Notes: a model not told the origin generated them from the sequence alone. A stretch of 64,000 bases of DNA from Aulostomus chinensis (GCA_037954235.1 JBBMOA010000021.1:6552501-6616500), one strand, 5' to 3'. Counted from the first letter of the stretch, positions 23,795 to 35,232 are shown. Translations and numbers: made by a program.

Positions 23795-26647
23795 CTCATT
23801 GGCTGCTGCTTATTTCTGAGGATCCATTAATGGAAGTGGTTACGCTGCAGAAAAGAAACACTTCGTGATCCGTCATGGTAGAACAATGAGTCATTTGTGA
23901 AGAATTTAAATTCAAATAATTATAGGATTTATATCACGTCTTATAAATGGTAGCAGGCAATAAGTAGGTACGGGAATATGCCAGTTGTTTTTTTTTTTAA
24001 TTTACAGTCGTAAGTCCTTTAAACGAATGATCTCAATTTTTCGTATTTTTTAAAAAATGTTTTAACGCAAAATACAAGAGCCGGTATTTAGCAGTGACAG
24101 TGAAGCAACAGTAGGTCTGGATATAGAGCTTAAATACTTTTAATGGCCTTGACTTTTAAACTTTTAAAAGATGCTGTGCCATTCAGTAACAAATTCCAGA
24201 TCTCTTCAGTTGCAGTTTATTTTTTTTAAGGTTATAAAACTGCTTGAAACAAAATAAAGAGTTGAAACAGAAAAATGAAATTAAACCGAATTTCGGAAAA
24301 CTTGGTTTGTATTTTTTCCTTACGAAATTTTGAGTATGTGAAAACGCCAATGAGCTGAAAGTTAAAACCAAATGTGTGATATCATTTGTATTTATTTAAT
24401 TTTTTTTTTTTTTTTATTATAGGAACCGTGTCGAAGACCAGGTGTCCGGAAAGGTGCAGGTATGAAACGTATTTCAGCCACACCCAGTCCTGTGTAATAG
24501 AAAATAAAATACTAAATAACAGAATAATTTTTTGTTCACAAATGCAGGTAATGGCAATGATTAGACATCGTGAAATTAAAACTGCTACCATTTTCTGCCT
24601 TGTCTGGTTGTGTCCATCTCACATATTTGACATGAGAAAGTTTTTACATTTTCTACAAGTTCTGTCACATGATTTTTTGAAGCATCTGTTATTTAATTTT
24701 TTTCCCTCTCAGTTTTACAGGCCACAGCAAAGCAGAGACGACAGTTCGAGCGGTAATTGTTATGTCGTGTGTTTGACGATGTTTGCCACGGTAAATGACA
24801 GTGAGGAGGATCACGATGACATCAGGGCGGCAGCTTAAAACACCAGAGTGTGCGTGACCACAGCAGGACCTCTCTCTGGGATTACTGGGCCACGTCAACT
24901 CACCTGGATCCATCTGGGGCTCACAGCAGGATCACGCGTCCTCGCCTTCCCTCACGCTCACGCATTTACTCCGTCCACTCTAGCGTGATGTCATCCTGCA
25001 GAGCCCATAAATGTCAGTGGGGACCTTTACACTTCTATGTCTGTACTAATGAGGGTTTTTAGGTAATGCAATAAGTCTGGTAATTGAAATGAAACTATAA
25101 ATTAACTAAAAACCCTTGTTACTACATGTAACTTGAGGGGTATAGCATCTACAAATATATGTGTATTTTTATATATGTGAGTTTTATTCGTAAGAATAAG
25201 ATTGAATGGCACGAAGGACAACATTCTGTATACTAGCAGTAAAACTCAGGCAGGAGGAGAGGAAAACAAGCAACACACAAAAAAGTGACAATACAGAAAG
25301 CCAAAAATACATAAATTAGTTCAATAAAGGGGAATAATTTTTAATTAATTAGTCACTGATTATATATTATCTGCTCAAAATATAGTGTATATAATGTGAG
25401 ATTTTCCTTTGAAGGGCCTATAAATGAATGATTTTGATGATAAATTAGTTTTTTATTTATGTGGAATTCGTACAACAAAAAAGTTTATTCTTCAATGTTT
25501 TTTTCTTGAAGGGAACGATTGACTTTGTATCTGTTACAGATTGATTACGTTTCAGCAGAGACAGTGTTTCAAATGTTGCTAGAGGGGATCTCGCCTGATT
25601 AATTTGTCAGTGAGCCTCATGTAGTCCTGTGCACAGCTGACCCCTAGTGGCGACAAGTGGCAGTACAACAGATTTTTCTGATTTCGAGAAGCAGCAGCAA
25701 CTTTTAAGATGAAGAACCAACATCAGTTTTAGGCTTTGACGATTTTGAAGGAGACAATTTTTCCCTGAGAGTATAACTGATTGTTATCTGTCACTGACAG
25801 GACAGCCCAGTCCCGCCGAGAGGAGACAGGACCTGTGGAGGCAGGAACAAACGGTCAGCTTTTGGGGAACTGGAAGTGGTGTGTTTGCTGTTTCAGTGGA
25901 AATGTGTTTGATATTTGTTTTAAGTTCATAATCCAATAACAGGAGCACAAATACTCTTCCTGTGTGAGAGAGAGCCTCAGACTGTTTGTGTTATTGACAA
26001 AGGAAGATCTTGTCTAGACATTGTTTTGTTGTTGTTTCACTCAATTTATTGTTATATTTAAAAGTGCTACATGGAGGGGAAAAAAAATCACTTTCCCAGC
26101 TCTAGCTTTGAGTCTCAAAATTCACATAGTATGTAATTTTATTTAAATTCATTTTTAAAAAAGTCCTCCACCTCTTATCTAACAACACAAGGTCCTGAGC
26201 CGCATGTGGCAGGACTGCTTTGGTTTGAATTTTGTACAAATTTGGCAGATAACAATTGACCTATTTGTGTGATTAAATTTTAAAAAATGAAAAGGAAAAA
26301 AACTGATTGTCTCAAGCAGAAATGAGAAGTAACAAGTAAACTGCATTCATATGGAAGAAACAGACTAACCATAACAATGAGGCAACAAAGGCAGTTGACC
26401 CAGGTCTTGACACTCTGCCCTCTCCCCCTTTATTTAGACCACTTTTTTATGCTTTTTTTTTTTTTTCATTATTTTTATTTTTTTAGGAAGTCCTACCGGC
26501 GATCCAAAAATGGTGCAAGTGGTGTGAATTTCACAGAGCGTGGTTTCCTCTCAGATAGAGGATGTTCCCAGCCAATCTTTCATGGATGGACCAAACAGGA
26601 GTCATCGGAACAAGGAAATGGAGACAGGTGCTCTGACAGATCCACAT

Positions 26648-26668
26648 GAAAAAAAAAAAAAAAAAAAA
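26648..26668. repeat. A-rich tract (about 20 A)
   Basis: A homopolymer starting two bases into the TGA that ends the open frame at 26649. Either a simple repeat or the relic of a retroposed tail; no target-site duplication is obvious. Confidence 0.7.
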
Positions 26669-26669
26669 C

Positions 26670-28529
26670 AGAGACAATGGTCTACATTTATCTTATGAGC
26701 AGTCCTTAACTGTTATCAGCTTCATTCACCTTCTTTTTAAACAGACATCATGAAACCACCAGGCATTACCGCGTCAGGCCATTTCAAACATTTCTCATTA
26801 ACTTTGGTCCATATATTCCAAGTAGCTATGTGTTCATTTCAGCTCTAGCAAACTTATCCATAAGTTAAAGCAGTTTTATTTCAAACCTTTTCTCCAGCGG
26901 TCAGCAGTTTTAGGGGTTTTCTTTTCTGTTATATTTAGAATTTAAATTTCCATATACTTTTCTATTTCCTAATTTCACCCACACATCCATTACATTTTTT
27001 TTACATTTGCTCATTTATCTCATCAACCATTGTAACAGACTGTAGTGACATCCAGTACTTTACCATTCAGTTTTCTATCCATCTAAACTCTACTCATTTA
27101 GTTTGACTATTTCACCATTTTCATTTAAAGTCTAAATATATTTAGCCTATGTATTTATTTATTAAGTTATGTTCTTCCAAGCAAACTATATTTTTGTTTG
27201 TATAGTACAGTTGATCAATTACTTTTATGCTAACTAGCACTGTTTATCATTACCTTAGCTCACATGAGCCAATTCAGCCGTTAAAATAAGCCTTTATTCT
27301 TTACTTTTAGCTCGATAAAATCATCTTTATTTCTATTTATCCTTTCAGTTTGGCTATCTCAGTGTTTATTGGTTACAGCAAGTTAAACTAGTGTCTGATT
27401 TTAAGTTTAGCCAATGCTTTTAAGCTAGCTACACTGTTAGCTGTGTTTTTAAAACATCCCATTCACTTTTAAGCTAGCTATTTATGTATGACTGCTTGCT
27501 GTGTTTTTAAACCGTTTCAGCTTTAATAGAAGAGACTGCAAATTAATTTTAAGCTAGCAAACTATATTGCTGTTTATCATCATGTTACCTTACCTGTTTA
27601 TATCTTACTTAGTGTTATTTAACCCTTTGTTTGTAATCTTTTGCTAACTACCCTGGTTGTGTGCTAACTTTTCACCTAACTATTTAACGTAGAATCAGGT
27701 TTTGCAGCTAGATGTGGCGTATTATCGTTTTTATTTATAAAGTTTTATTTTCTATTTTTATTTTCATTTTATTTGTTTGAAATACTACCCTCAAGAGACC
27801 ACTTAAAGACCCTCCTGTTTATCTATTTGTAAAATAATAGTAGGATGTAGACCTCAGTATCTGTCCTTGACTTTTGAATCACATCTGACAGAATACGATT
27901 ACTTTCATTTTCCCTAGAGTAATCTCGCAAACTTCAGTTACTCATTAGTGACGTCTGTTTAGTCACAGTGTTTTTAACTATTAAATTGGATTGCTCATTT
28001 TCCTCACATGCTTCCTAAAAAAGGAGTTGCAGAGGGTCCACACCGACTGGGGATCCTGCACTGACAGAACACAAGTCTTAAAGTATGGCTGTACTCCGCC
28101 AACACCTTTAAGCCTTCCAAAGAAAAACACAGCAGAAAGGAAACTGACTGCTGAGCTAGTCATCTTATACTCACTACCGCCTGGACACGAGCTAAAAATT
28201 GTCCTGAATGCCACAAGGGGATTCAAACAAAAGAATGGAGGGAGAGAGATGAGTTGATCAGGAGGGGGACTGGAGTTGATTCAGCTCCCTGAGTCAATTC
28301 CTGACTCGAGAACAAATGTGTCAGCCAAGGTTCTGTAGCACAGACCACCATTTTAACATCAGTCCTAGTTCCGTGTTGCAAATATTCAACATGTCCTCGT
28401 ATTTTTCATGCAATACAAAAAGCATTTAAGTCACGTTAGTATGGCTTTTTATGTTTCCTCTTAAGAATCACAGTTATAACAACCTTTATTTACACATATA
28501 AGTGGTTTATATATTTATATGTATGTATG

Positions 28530-28564
<35 letters not shown>

Positions 28565-28761
28565 AATTGTTATATATTATATAAAATAATTTTTGTCTCA
28601 GCACTTTTTTGAAGCATTATCACACATCATTTAGAGATATACCTCCACAGTTACATCAAACAGTAGAGCTTTAACACTTGGATTTCAACTGACATATTTA
28701 CTACATGGATGTTTTGTACTCCACAAAACAAAATTCATGAAGGCAGCGTCCTATAGAAAAC
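26670..28761. other. AT-rich gene-free stretch with tandem TTTTAAGCTAGC blocks
   Basis: T-rich sequence with short repeats. At 27417-27513 a block of about 50 bases (TTTTAAGCTAGCTA then GCTGTGTTTTTAAA) occurs twice in tandem, with a third TTTTAAGCTAGC near 27547. A TATG/TA microsatellite lies at about 28520-28562. No gene seen. Confidence 0.55.
28520..28562. repeat. (ATGT)n/(AT)n microsatellite
   Basis: Compound tatg-then-ta repeat, seen directly. Confidence 0.9.
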
Positions 28762-29006
28762 ACCCATCCATCCCTTTTCTACACCGTTTCTCCACTGAGG
28801 CTGGAGCCTATCCCAGCTGACATTGGGTGAGAGGCGGGTTCACCATGGACGGGTCGCCAGTCCGTCGTAGGGCCATCTGAAGCAATCAGGGGTTCAGTGT
28901 CTTGCTCAAGGATACTTCGACATGGTCACCGGGGGAAGTGGGGATCAAACCAGCGACACCTCGGTTGCTGGATGGCCGCCTTACCTCTGAGCCACGCTGC
29001 CCCCCT
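28762..29006 (-). mobile_element. tRNA-derived SINE, minus strand
   Basis: Read on the minus strand it starts GGGGGCAGCGTGGCTCAGAG, with a pol III A box (TGGCTCAGAGGTA) and B box (GGTTTGATCCC). A body with GACTGGCGACCCGTCCA and GATAGGCTCCAGCCTC follows, and it ends with a GGATGGATGG-type tail. This is a very common teleost SINE layout. The copy is diverged. A shorter relative lies at 38729-38917 in the same orientation. Confidence 0.8.
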
Positions 29007-30358
29007 CCTTATGGAAAACAACCGAGTGTAAATCCTCATATATGTTCAGTTGCTGCACATCAGAAGCAGCTTTAGAGAAGAGAACAAGGCTTATTCAGAT
29101 GAGATAAAAGACTACCAAGATTAGATAAAGTGTTATGATTTATTACCATTTCTGTGAGGATTAAAAGGCTACATTTCTAATAAATCCTAGTAAAATGAAT
29201 ATGCTTTTAAAAACTGAGTCATGTTTTTAGAAAGGGAACCATTTTTATAGCACTTAAGAGTAGATAACGTTGGCAGTATGTTATACTCTCTTTTGATGTA
29301 GCTTTCTGTAGAACATGCAGGCACAAAAGCCTTGCAAATGTAACATTTCTCATCAGAAATACACAGAAAGGCAGTAGTGTGATATGTATCTGATTCTGTA
29401 ATATTCCAGCTGTGCAACGAAACTACTGTAAAAAACCCAATTTGTGAATAAACCCTGGGAATTCTGACACAGTAGCTAACACCCTGGCACAAATTGAAGA
29501 ATACCTGTTTTGTTTATCAGCTCCAAAAGCAATTATTCACAACTGCATGTGACAAACGCAGAGCTGGAATCAGAAGAAAAATAAACTATTGAGTCACAGT
29601 GGAGATTGACTGGATCTGTGAAACTATATATAGTGGGAGCACAACTGGACGGTGGTGTGACAGGCAGAGACCATAAAAGCGATCAGGCCAGAGAGGGACA
29701 GCATATGCCTGGGATTATGAGCAACCAGCCCTGCTTTAGACGAGGGACACACCCTCTCCCGCAGCTGTCCCACATGCTGTATTTGCAATCTACTATCAAT
29801 GACTTTAATCAGTTTGGGCCCTCGTAGACGCTCCGTCTCTGGTAGGGAACAAGGGAATCCTCGTGCTTGCGGCGAGCGTATTTAAAGAAACACAAATTCA
29901 GATTTTAGGGGTTAATTTATGTGTGTTTTGTTGTTAACAGTAACACGAGACCTGCATTGTTGGTGACTAGTCTTTCATGACAACACAAAGAATACATGAG
30001 CTGCGTTTTTGCTGAGAGCTTCTGTTTGTTTGAGACGATACGACAGCGAGCAGCCATTATTATTTTTTGATTGATTCACCTCTTTTGTGGTTATGTTGCA
30101 GCAGCATTTGTTCCCAGCACCAATCGAGACATATTTAAATTGCATACTATGTCCCACCAACAATCCAAAGACAAAAGATAGTAAATTTACAACTAGACAG
30201 CACTCAGAGAGCACATACCCCCACCGAGGTGAAACCTCCGGCCCCTGGCACCTAGATGTATGGGCGCTAATTAAAGCCGTAAGCAGCGATACACCCCTGC
30301 TCGCCAGCATTAAGAGCAGACTCGTGCTGCACTGTGCTGCAAATATCACTTCCTGTCT
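29007..30358. other. Gene-free stretch
   Basis: Mixed sequence without a supported gene. Open frames of 60-125 codons on both strands (for example 29975-30349 minus) show no recognisable domain or splice structure. Confidence 0.5.
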
Positions 30359-30370
30359 CCACTAGGTGGC
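30359..30370 (+). promoter_or_regulatory. CTCF-like motif 1 (forward)
   Basis: CCACTAGGTGGC fits the vertebrate CTCF core CCASYAGRKGGC at every position. It lies in a context (tcacttcctgtct) repeated twice more within 320 bases. Confidence 0.45.
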
Positions 30371-30375
30371 TCGAG

Positions 30376-30377
<2 letters not shown>

Positions 30378-30406
<29 letters not shown>
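30378..30406. repeat. (CA)14 microsatellite
   Basis: Uninterrupted CA repeat directly after CTCF-like motif 1. Confidence 0.95.
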
Positions 30407-30408
<2 letters not shown>

Positions 30409-30482
30409 ACTATATATTATGTACGTCTCCTAAGTTTGGCTGTAAATCGAACAGTTTATTACTTCAAGCTCACATCCTGTAA

Positions 30483-30498
30483 CCACTTGTTGGCGCTA
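30483..30498 (+). promoter_or_regulatory. CTCF-like motif 2 (forward, degenerate)
   Basis: CCACTTGTTGGCGCTA matches the CTCF consensus with two core mismatches. It shares the flanks 'cacatcctgt' and 'ggcgctatga' with motif 3. Confidence 0.3.
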
Positions 30499-30653
30499 TG
30501 ACTTGCATTCGTCTTGCAAATCTCTTCGGGCTGGGTCTCTCCTGTGAGGTTTTGAAAAGCTCTGAGTAGGTGGAGTCCAGTTACAAGCGTCTGGTCGACT
30601 CATTTGGAGGAGTACATCATAGCGAGGGGAAAAAAGCATGTCATTTCCTGTTG

Positions 30654-30669
30654 CCACCAGATGGCGCTA
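30654..30669 (+). promoter_or_regulatory. CTCF-like motif 3 (forward, strong)
   Basis: CCACCAGATGGCGCTA matches the CTCF core and the downstream GCGCTA extension. It is the best of three related sites in the rp1-sox17 gap. The repeated flanks suggest that they derive from copies of one dispersed element. Confidence 0.5.
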
Positions 30670-31028
30670 TGAGTAATCTGTCCCGTATGCCATAGTTTGC
30701 CCCCTCAGCTAAATTGAGTGAAAACTGGCCTCATAGTTTTTGTGTGATCCCGCTGACAAACAGAGCAAAAGCGCCGAAAACGCGCATCAGAGAAGAGCAG
30801 CAAATCCTGGATGGATTCAGGATTCGTGATTATGATGAATCATTAGGCTCTGACTGAGCTGCGCTGAGTTGAGGCGGCTCTCTCTGGTTTGTTGGCGGTT
30901 AAATGAACTCAGTGCGTAAATGAAGCTGCTGTGTTTGTGAAAGGCAGCTACCTGAGATGAGATTAGGGCAGTGCCATGATTAAGTGCTTCTGTGTTAATG
31001 TAGCTGTAATCTCAGAGTGGCTCTCTCT

Positions 31029-31029
<1 letters not shown>

Positions 31030-31069
<40 letters not shown>
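31030..31069. repeat. (AC)20 microsatellite
   Basis: Uninterrupted AC repeat. Confidence 0.95.
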
Positions 31070-31071
<2 letters not shown>

Positions 31072-32880
31072 CTGTGGTGGCAGCATCGGTGGGAACAGTA
31101 TGAAAGCCTGATTTCCTGGGCTTTGAATTTCTTTCTGTCACCTACAAACATTTTAGTGCTGCTGCTTTCAAAAGACTTTTGTAAAAGCGCAAACAGTTAA
31201 AGAACTCATACATTAGTTCATCCGTCTGAAAAAAGAAAATTATATTACAGGAAATGTGTATTGTATATTTCGTATGTAAAGTTTGTTTTAGCCTGGGGTT
31301 TAATAACATGTCTCAACAAAAGGTCGCCTACACTGAGTAAAGACCCGGATTAATGAGATTAACATATGCATAACATTTCTTTTTTGCCTTCTGCATTCTA
31401 CTGAAAGTTTTGTTTTAGCATGTAACAAAATATTCAACTCCTCGATTCTAGTTTGACAGATTTTAATTCCTTCGCATACTTAAATGAGTAAATTGATTTG
31501 ACATAACAAAAGCCCTCATCATTTCACTCAAATTCATTTAGTTGTAAAGGCCTTAATCACAACGTCCTCTAAACCTCGCGACACTTTTCAAATCCAGCAA
31601 TTTCAGAACTCTCGAAAATAATTTGGTTTAGGAAGAGCCAACAACTTCCCACAATAAAACCTGACGGCAGAAGTATTTTAAAACAAACACCTTCCTGTGT
31701 TCATGAGCACTTTCCTCGACAATTAGCTCAGATCAATTAGCGAGGAGATAATATCACAGCTAACATGGGGGGTCTGCCTCTCTTAAGTCTGGGCAGGTGA
31801 CCCCCCACCCACTCTGCTTTTGCCTCGGGGATCATGGCCTGAGCCTGTTGTTATGCACCCATTAGCCGTAACAACAGGGAGGATAAACCTGCCGCTCAGC
31901 TGCGCTCGGAATTAAAACACATTCACACCAATTACTCTGGATTCTCCTGCTCTGGCCCGAGGAAAATCAGTCTGTCAGGGCGGAGCGACGTCTCTGAAAC
32001 ATTCTCTTAAGTGACACAAGGACTGAGCGGATCCACCGTGGGAAGCCATATTTACCTTGAGCTCCAGCCTCTTCATATGAGGATATTTCAAAACATTCAA
32101 CGTGAACAAAGCGCATGAATATACACCTCTGGAACATGTTTCCTCTGAAGAGCTAAAAACAGATCGAGAGGTCAGGGTGATTGACCCCTCTGAGAAGGCC
32201 CTCTTCCTTTTAAAATAGGAGAAATACCTATTTATAAGGCGGGAGTCTTTCTCTGCTATAAATACTTCGAAATATCCTCTTCTGTGTTACCTCGTAAAGA
32301 GTTTTACTCGATAAATCTGATATAGGATGAAACAACAGGCCGGCTTTAGTGGATATGTACCCACCTGGAGTCGTTTAATAAAGCCGAGGTAAAACCTGTC
32401 ACGTTGTTAGCTGGACGATGGATATTAAAATATGTTCAGCTGTGAAATACACAAAATAAAGTGTCACCATTGTTTAATAGGAACCACTAATGGCCTGTAC
32501 CATTAATCAGAAGAGACTAAATCATTTACAGGCAGGATGTCCGGAGCATAAACTGTGTGCTCATGCTGCGAAAACAAGGCGCCATGTGTAACTCCCGACA
32601 CTGAGATTACCTCCACGCGGGCTGAGCCAGGAAGCCGGGTCACAGCCCTCCACTGGGGAGAGACCCGGCCCGGCTTCCAGGTGAGCACGCAGCGCTGCTG
32701 TGGGCCCATTCAGCTCCATGTAGAGGAGCAAAGCGACTGGATGAATGGCAATGTTGCGGGGGCAAAAAAAAAAGTCAACATTTTTTAATCACAGTTTGTT
32801 TGACTTAGAAACAAAAAAAAAAAAGCAAAATGTAGTAACAATAATTTAATTGCAGTGCGAAATGATTAATACAAGAGAGG
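31070..32880. other. Gene-free stretch downstream of sox17, with CNE-like block
   Basis: No gene seen. The block from about 31700 to 32300 is compositionally balanced and free of simple repeats. It has two AATTAGC homeodomain words, GATAA words and an AACAACAG word, as expected for a conserved non-coding element. Conservation cannot be judged here. Confidence 0.4.
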
Positions 32881-32977
32881 ATGAGTTGTTGGCAAAAAAT
32901 TTATTTGACAAAAGTGCAAAAGTATAAAAAAAACACATCAGTATATACATACAATTTAAAATAGTGACAGCACAATA

Positions 32978-32983
32978 TTTATT
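32978..32983 (-). terminator. AATAAA polyadenylation signal candidate, sox17
   Basis: TTTATT on the + strand, about 180 bases past the sox17 stop codon. A second minus-strand AATAAA lies at about 32899-32904. Confidence 0.5.
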
Positions 32984-33161
32984 ATCACAAAATGAATCCC
33001 TGCAAGAAAATATCAGTGTTCTTATGAAAATATTTTATTTTATTTCTTTTTTTTTAAGCTGATACAGTACAAAAGTCTACTCCGGAGCCACCTGTTTCAG
33101 TGAAAACTACATATTGTTCAGATTTGGCTGAGGTGGGATCACGTGTCCTTGCAGCAGGAGG

Positions 33162-34066
33162 TTAGGAGTTGTTGTAGCTACAGTAATACACAGCTGTGCT
33201 GGCGTCCGACAACACCGAAGATATGAGGCTTTCAGGTCCTTGCATGCCAGCCTCGTGCTGCGCGTACGGCAAACCTGTCATGTCTGCACGTGCCGAAGAG
33301 GAACTTAAATATTGCTCAAACTCAATGCGATCCACCTCAGCCAGCAGGTCCGAGGGGTGCATGGGTTCCACGCCGTCTGTGGAGTGAGGGTGAGAGTCAG
33401 GTGGGGGGGAGAGCTGTCCTGCCCCACCAGGATGTCTTTTAGGCTGACTGGTGCTGCAGTGTTGTGTGTAATACATCGCTAGAGGGTTGGAGCATCCCAT
33501 GTAGGCAGGGGGAAGGCTGGCTGGTTGAGGGGGCTGCTCTGGAGCTGAGGCAGGGTGTCGGTGCAGAGCGGGGTTGCTGTGGTGGTTGGTGAGGGGGTCC
33601 TGGTGTGAGTACTCAGCAGCCTGGGAGTGGTACGCATAAGCAGGCATCATGTGGCAGTCTTCTTGTGAGTGTGGAGGAAAGAACATGGAGTCGGACTCTA
33701 CAGCATCCAGTGGAGAGGTGTCAGGCGTAGGGAGGCTGTAGCTTTCATAAGAGGGGCCCCCAAGAGCCTGAGCATCGCGGTAGTGGCTGAGAGGTTGTGG
33801 GGGAAGCTGGAAGCCGTGGTCGTGGTAGCCCAGGCCCAGACTCTCCACACACACTCTGCCGTCCCCGGGCATGGACGTGGCCTGGTGATCAGAGGCGCCG
33901 TGGACCAGGAAGCCAGAGTCCAACCTCTTAATCCTCTTCACCTGCTTCCGTCGCCGGGGCCGGTACTTGTAGTTAGGGTGATCCTGCATGTGCTGAACCC
34001 GCAGCCGCTCTGCCTCCTCCACAAAGGGCTGCTTCTCTGTTACAGGAAGGGCTTTCCACGATTTCC
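33162..34066 (-). CDS. sox17: sox17 exon 2
   Basis: Second half of the HMG box, proline/histidine-rich middle region and conserved SoxF C-terminus. The stop codon is at 33162-33164. The intron of 298 bases is typical for SoxF. Confidence 0.93.
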
Positions 34067-34665
34067 CTGCAGGTTAAAGGAGAGTGCACATCAGTGATAT
34101 GTCAGCAGATACTGTACGCAGCCGGGCGATGCGCATAAAAATAGCTTGTTGCCATTTTAGGGGCAACAAGGACAGGTTTTTGAGGTTACTAAACTCAGAC
34201 GCAGTCATTTCTGGTGACATAACATCACTTGCTGCTAGAGAAGAACAGTCACTGCCGGCTGATTCAAGGATAAATCAAATAAAATACAGAGTTACAAAAA
34301 TAAAAATAGGATCACGGTTATGTTGCAATCACTCTGACTGACTTTAAAAACTGAAAGTACATACCCAGCATTTTGCTCAGCTCTGCGTTATGCAGATCCG
34401 GGTTTTGCTGCGCCAGTCTTTTGCGCTCATCCTTCGCCCACACCATAAACGCGTTCATGGGCCGTCGGATCCGCGGTTCGCTCTTCCCTCGATTCTGGCT
34501 GTTGGAGCTGGAAGAGGCGCACGGCTCGCTTTTTACTTTAGTGTCCCCAAGAGGGCTGAGAGGGTCGGCCCACTGGCAGTGTCCCATTCCAGGCATCATG
34601 ACTGACATCGTACACCTTGCCTGGGTCTGATCGTCGCTGGCGTAACCCGCATCGGGACTACTCAT
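33162..34665 (-). CDS. sox17: sox17, SoxF transcription factor
   Basis: An HMG-box transcription factor of the nucleus that drives endoderm, laterality-organ, arterial and haemogenic programmes. Two exons, 34365-34665 and 33162-34066, are joined at MLG|GKSW (CTGG|gtatgt, cctgcag|GG). They give 401 residues, close to human SOX17 (414). The start MSSPDAGYASDDQ equals the human N-terminus. The HMG box (about residues 66-136) carries RPMNAFMVWAKDERKRLAQQ and ends NYKYRPRRRK. The C-terminal region holds LPTPDTSPLD, the SoxF transactivation/beta-catenin motif (DRIEFEQYL) and the terminal SSVLSDASTAVYYC, all as in SOX17. An in-frame ATG at 34722 would add 19 residues with no counterpart in human; I reject it. 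The box contains PVTEKQP where human has TLAEKRP. Neighbours are rp1 downstream and sox32 upstream. Confidence 0.95.
34365..34665 (-). CDS. sox17: sox17 exon 1
   Basis: 100 codons plus one base, from MSSPDAGYAS to the first half of the HMG box (SKMLG). It splices in phase 1 after MLG, the position shared by SoxF genes and by sox32 in this window. Confidence 0.93.
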
Positions 34666-34886
34666 CTCTGTCCAGCTGGGAGGTTTTGAAGAGCCAACGG
34701 AGCAGCGCGCACAGATGAACACTTCTTATCTACCGAGAGATGAAAGAAGTTATCAAGGCCACTTCGAATGTTTTCTGGCTCTCAGCCTCAGATTGGAAAT
34801 AATTAATCACATCCATTCGCTACTTCTGGGAGCCGCAGTGCCTGGAAGATGCCGAGTACTCGGTGCTGAATGTGAACGCTGGTGCT

Positions 34887-34909
34887 CTATAAACGCACAG
34901 CCAGCCAAT
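34887..34909 (-). promoter_or_regulatory. sox17 core promoter candidate (TATA-like and CCAAT)
   Basis: On the minus strand an ATTGG (inverted CCAAT, 34905-34909) is followed by GTTTATAG (34887-34894), about 225 bases before the sox17 ATG. A transcription start near 34860 would give a 5' UTR of about 195 bases. The spacing is sensible but the TATA match is imperfect. Confidence 0.45.
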
Positions 34910-34995
34910 CACCATGTGGTGGGAGTGCCCGTGACTACAAAGGTGTAAAAAAGTTCAGAGTACCCCGCCTTCGACCCTTGTTTGGAGCGAGACGA

Positions 34996-35009
34996 CCCTC
35001 AGAGGGCAC
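34996..35009 (+). promoter_or_regulatory. Weak CTCF-like motif near the sox17 promoter
   Basis: CCCTCAGAGGGCAC matches the CTCF consensus with two mismatches in the first four bases, about 100 bases upstream of the presumed sox17 core promoter. Confidence 0.25.
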
Positions 35010-35228
35010 CTCGGATGGTGAACAGAATGTGCGCACAAACCCGTTAGCGCAAACAAACAAACAAAAACAAACATTAAATATAAATATGAGACATGTAAAT
35101 CCATAAAGATTTTTAATGTTACTGCAAAGTTTCGAAGGAGGTGAAACTTCAATAATCTTTATCTTTCAGTGTTGACTCTCACCCCTGGATTAGACAGCCG
35201 GGGATGCTCAGACATCAATACACTCCAT

Positions 35229-35232
<4 letters not shown>

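Larger units (their letters stand above)
19538..24422. other. AT-rich intergenic (or intronic) stretch
   Basis: Holds A/T runs, a G run near 20816-20829, a GCTAGC/GCTAAC-rich block (21280-22020), two CA repeats and a GC-richer island at 22600-22920 with no clear frame. No protein-coding feature is supported. Confidence 0.5.
19474..26649 (+). other. Hypothetical five-exon transcript (novel gene or lncRNA)
   Basis: Candidate exons are 19474-19537 (ATG to CGGG|gtaaga), 24423-24459, 24713-24752, 25801-25853 and 26487-26649. The acceptors of exons 2, 3 and 5 have long T-rich tracts (to attatag, ccctctcag and ttttttag). The segments are GC-richer than their AT-rich surroundings. Joined in one frame they stay open from the ATG to a TGA at 26647-26649. 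However, the short middle exons are open in all three frames, the donor at 25853 (gtcagc) is weak, and the first-exon link rests only on phase. The product resembles nothing I know. A 20-base A tract follows the stop. A long non-coding RNA is at least as likely as a protein gene. Confidence 0.3.

Noticed and set aside
24386..24838. 150-codon open frame across 24.4-24.8 kb
   Set aside because: It runs through a poly(T) tract and intron-like AT-rich sequence. The exon-like pieces inside it are better explained by splicing.
25645..25665. cccctagtggcgac as a CTCF motif
   Set aside because: One base is missing between the AG and GGC of the consensus. It is more likely a dispersed fish repeat word, like the similar one near 7150.
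30359..30406. CA repeats as a possible CRISPR-like or regularly spaced array
   Set aside because: Plain dinucleotide microsatellites; the organism is a vertebrate.
34666..34722. Upstream in-frame ATG extending sox17 by 19 residues
   Set aside because: The extension has no counterpart in vertebrate SOX17, whereas the internal Met begins the exact conserved MSSPDAGYASDD.
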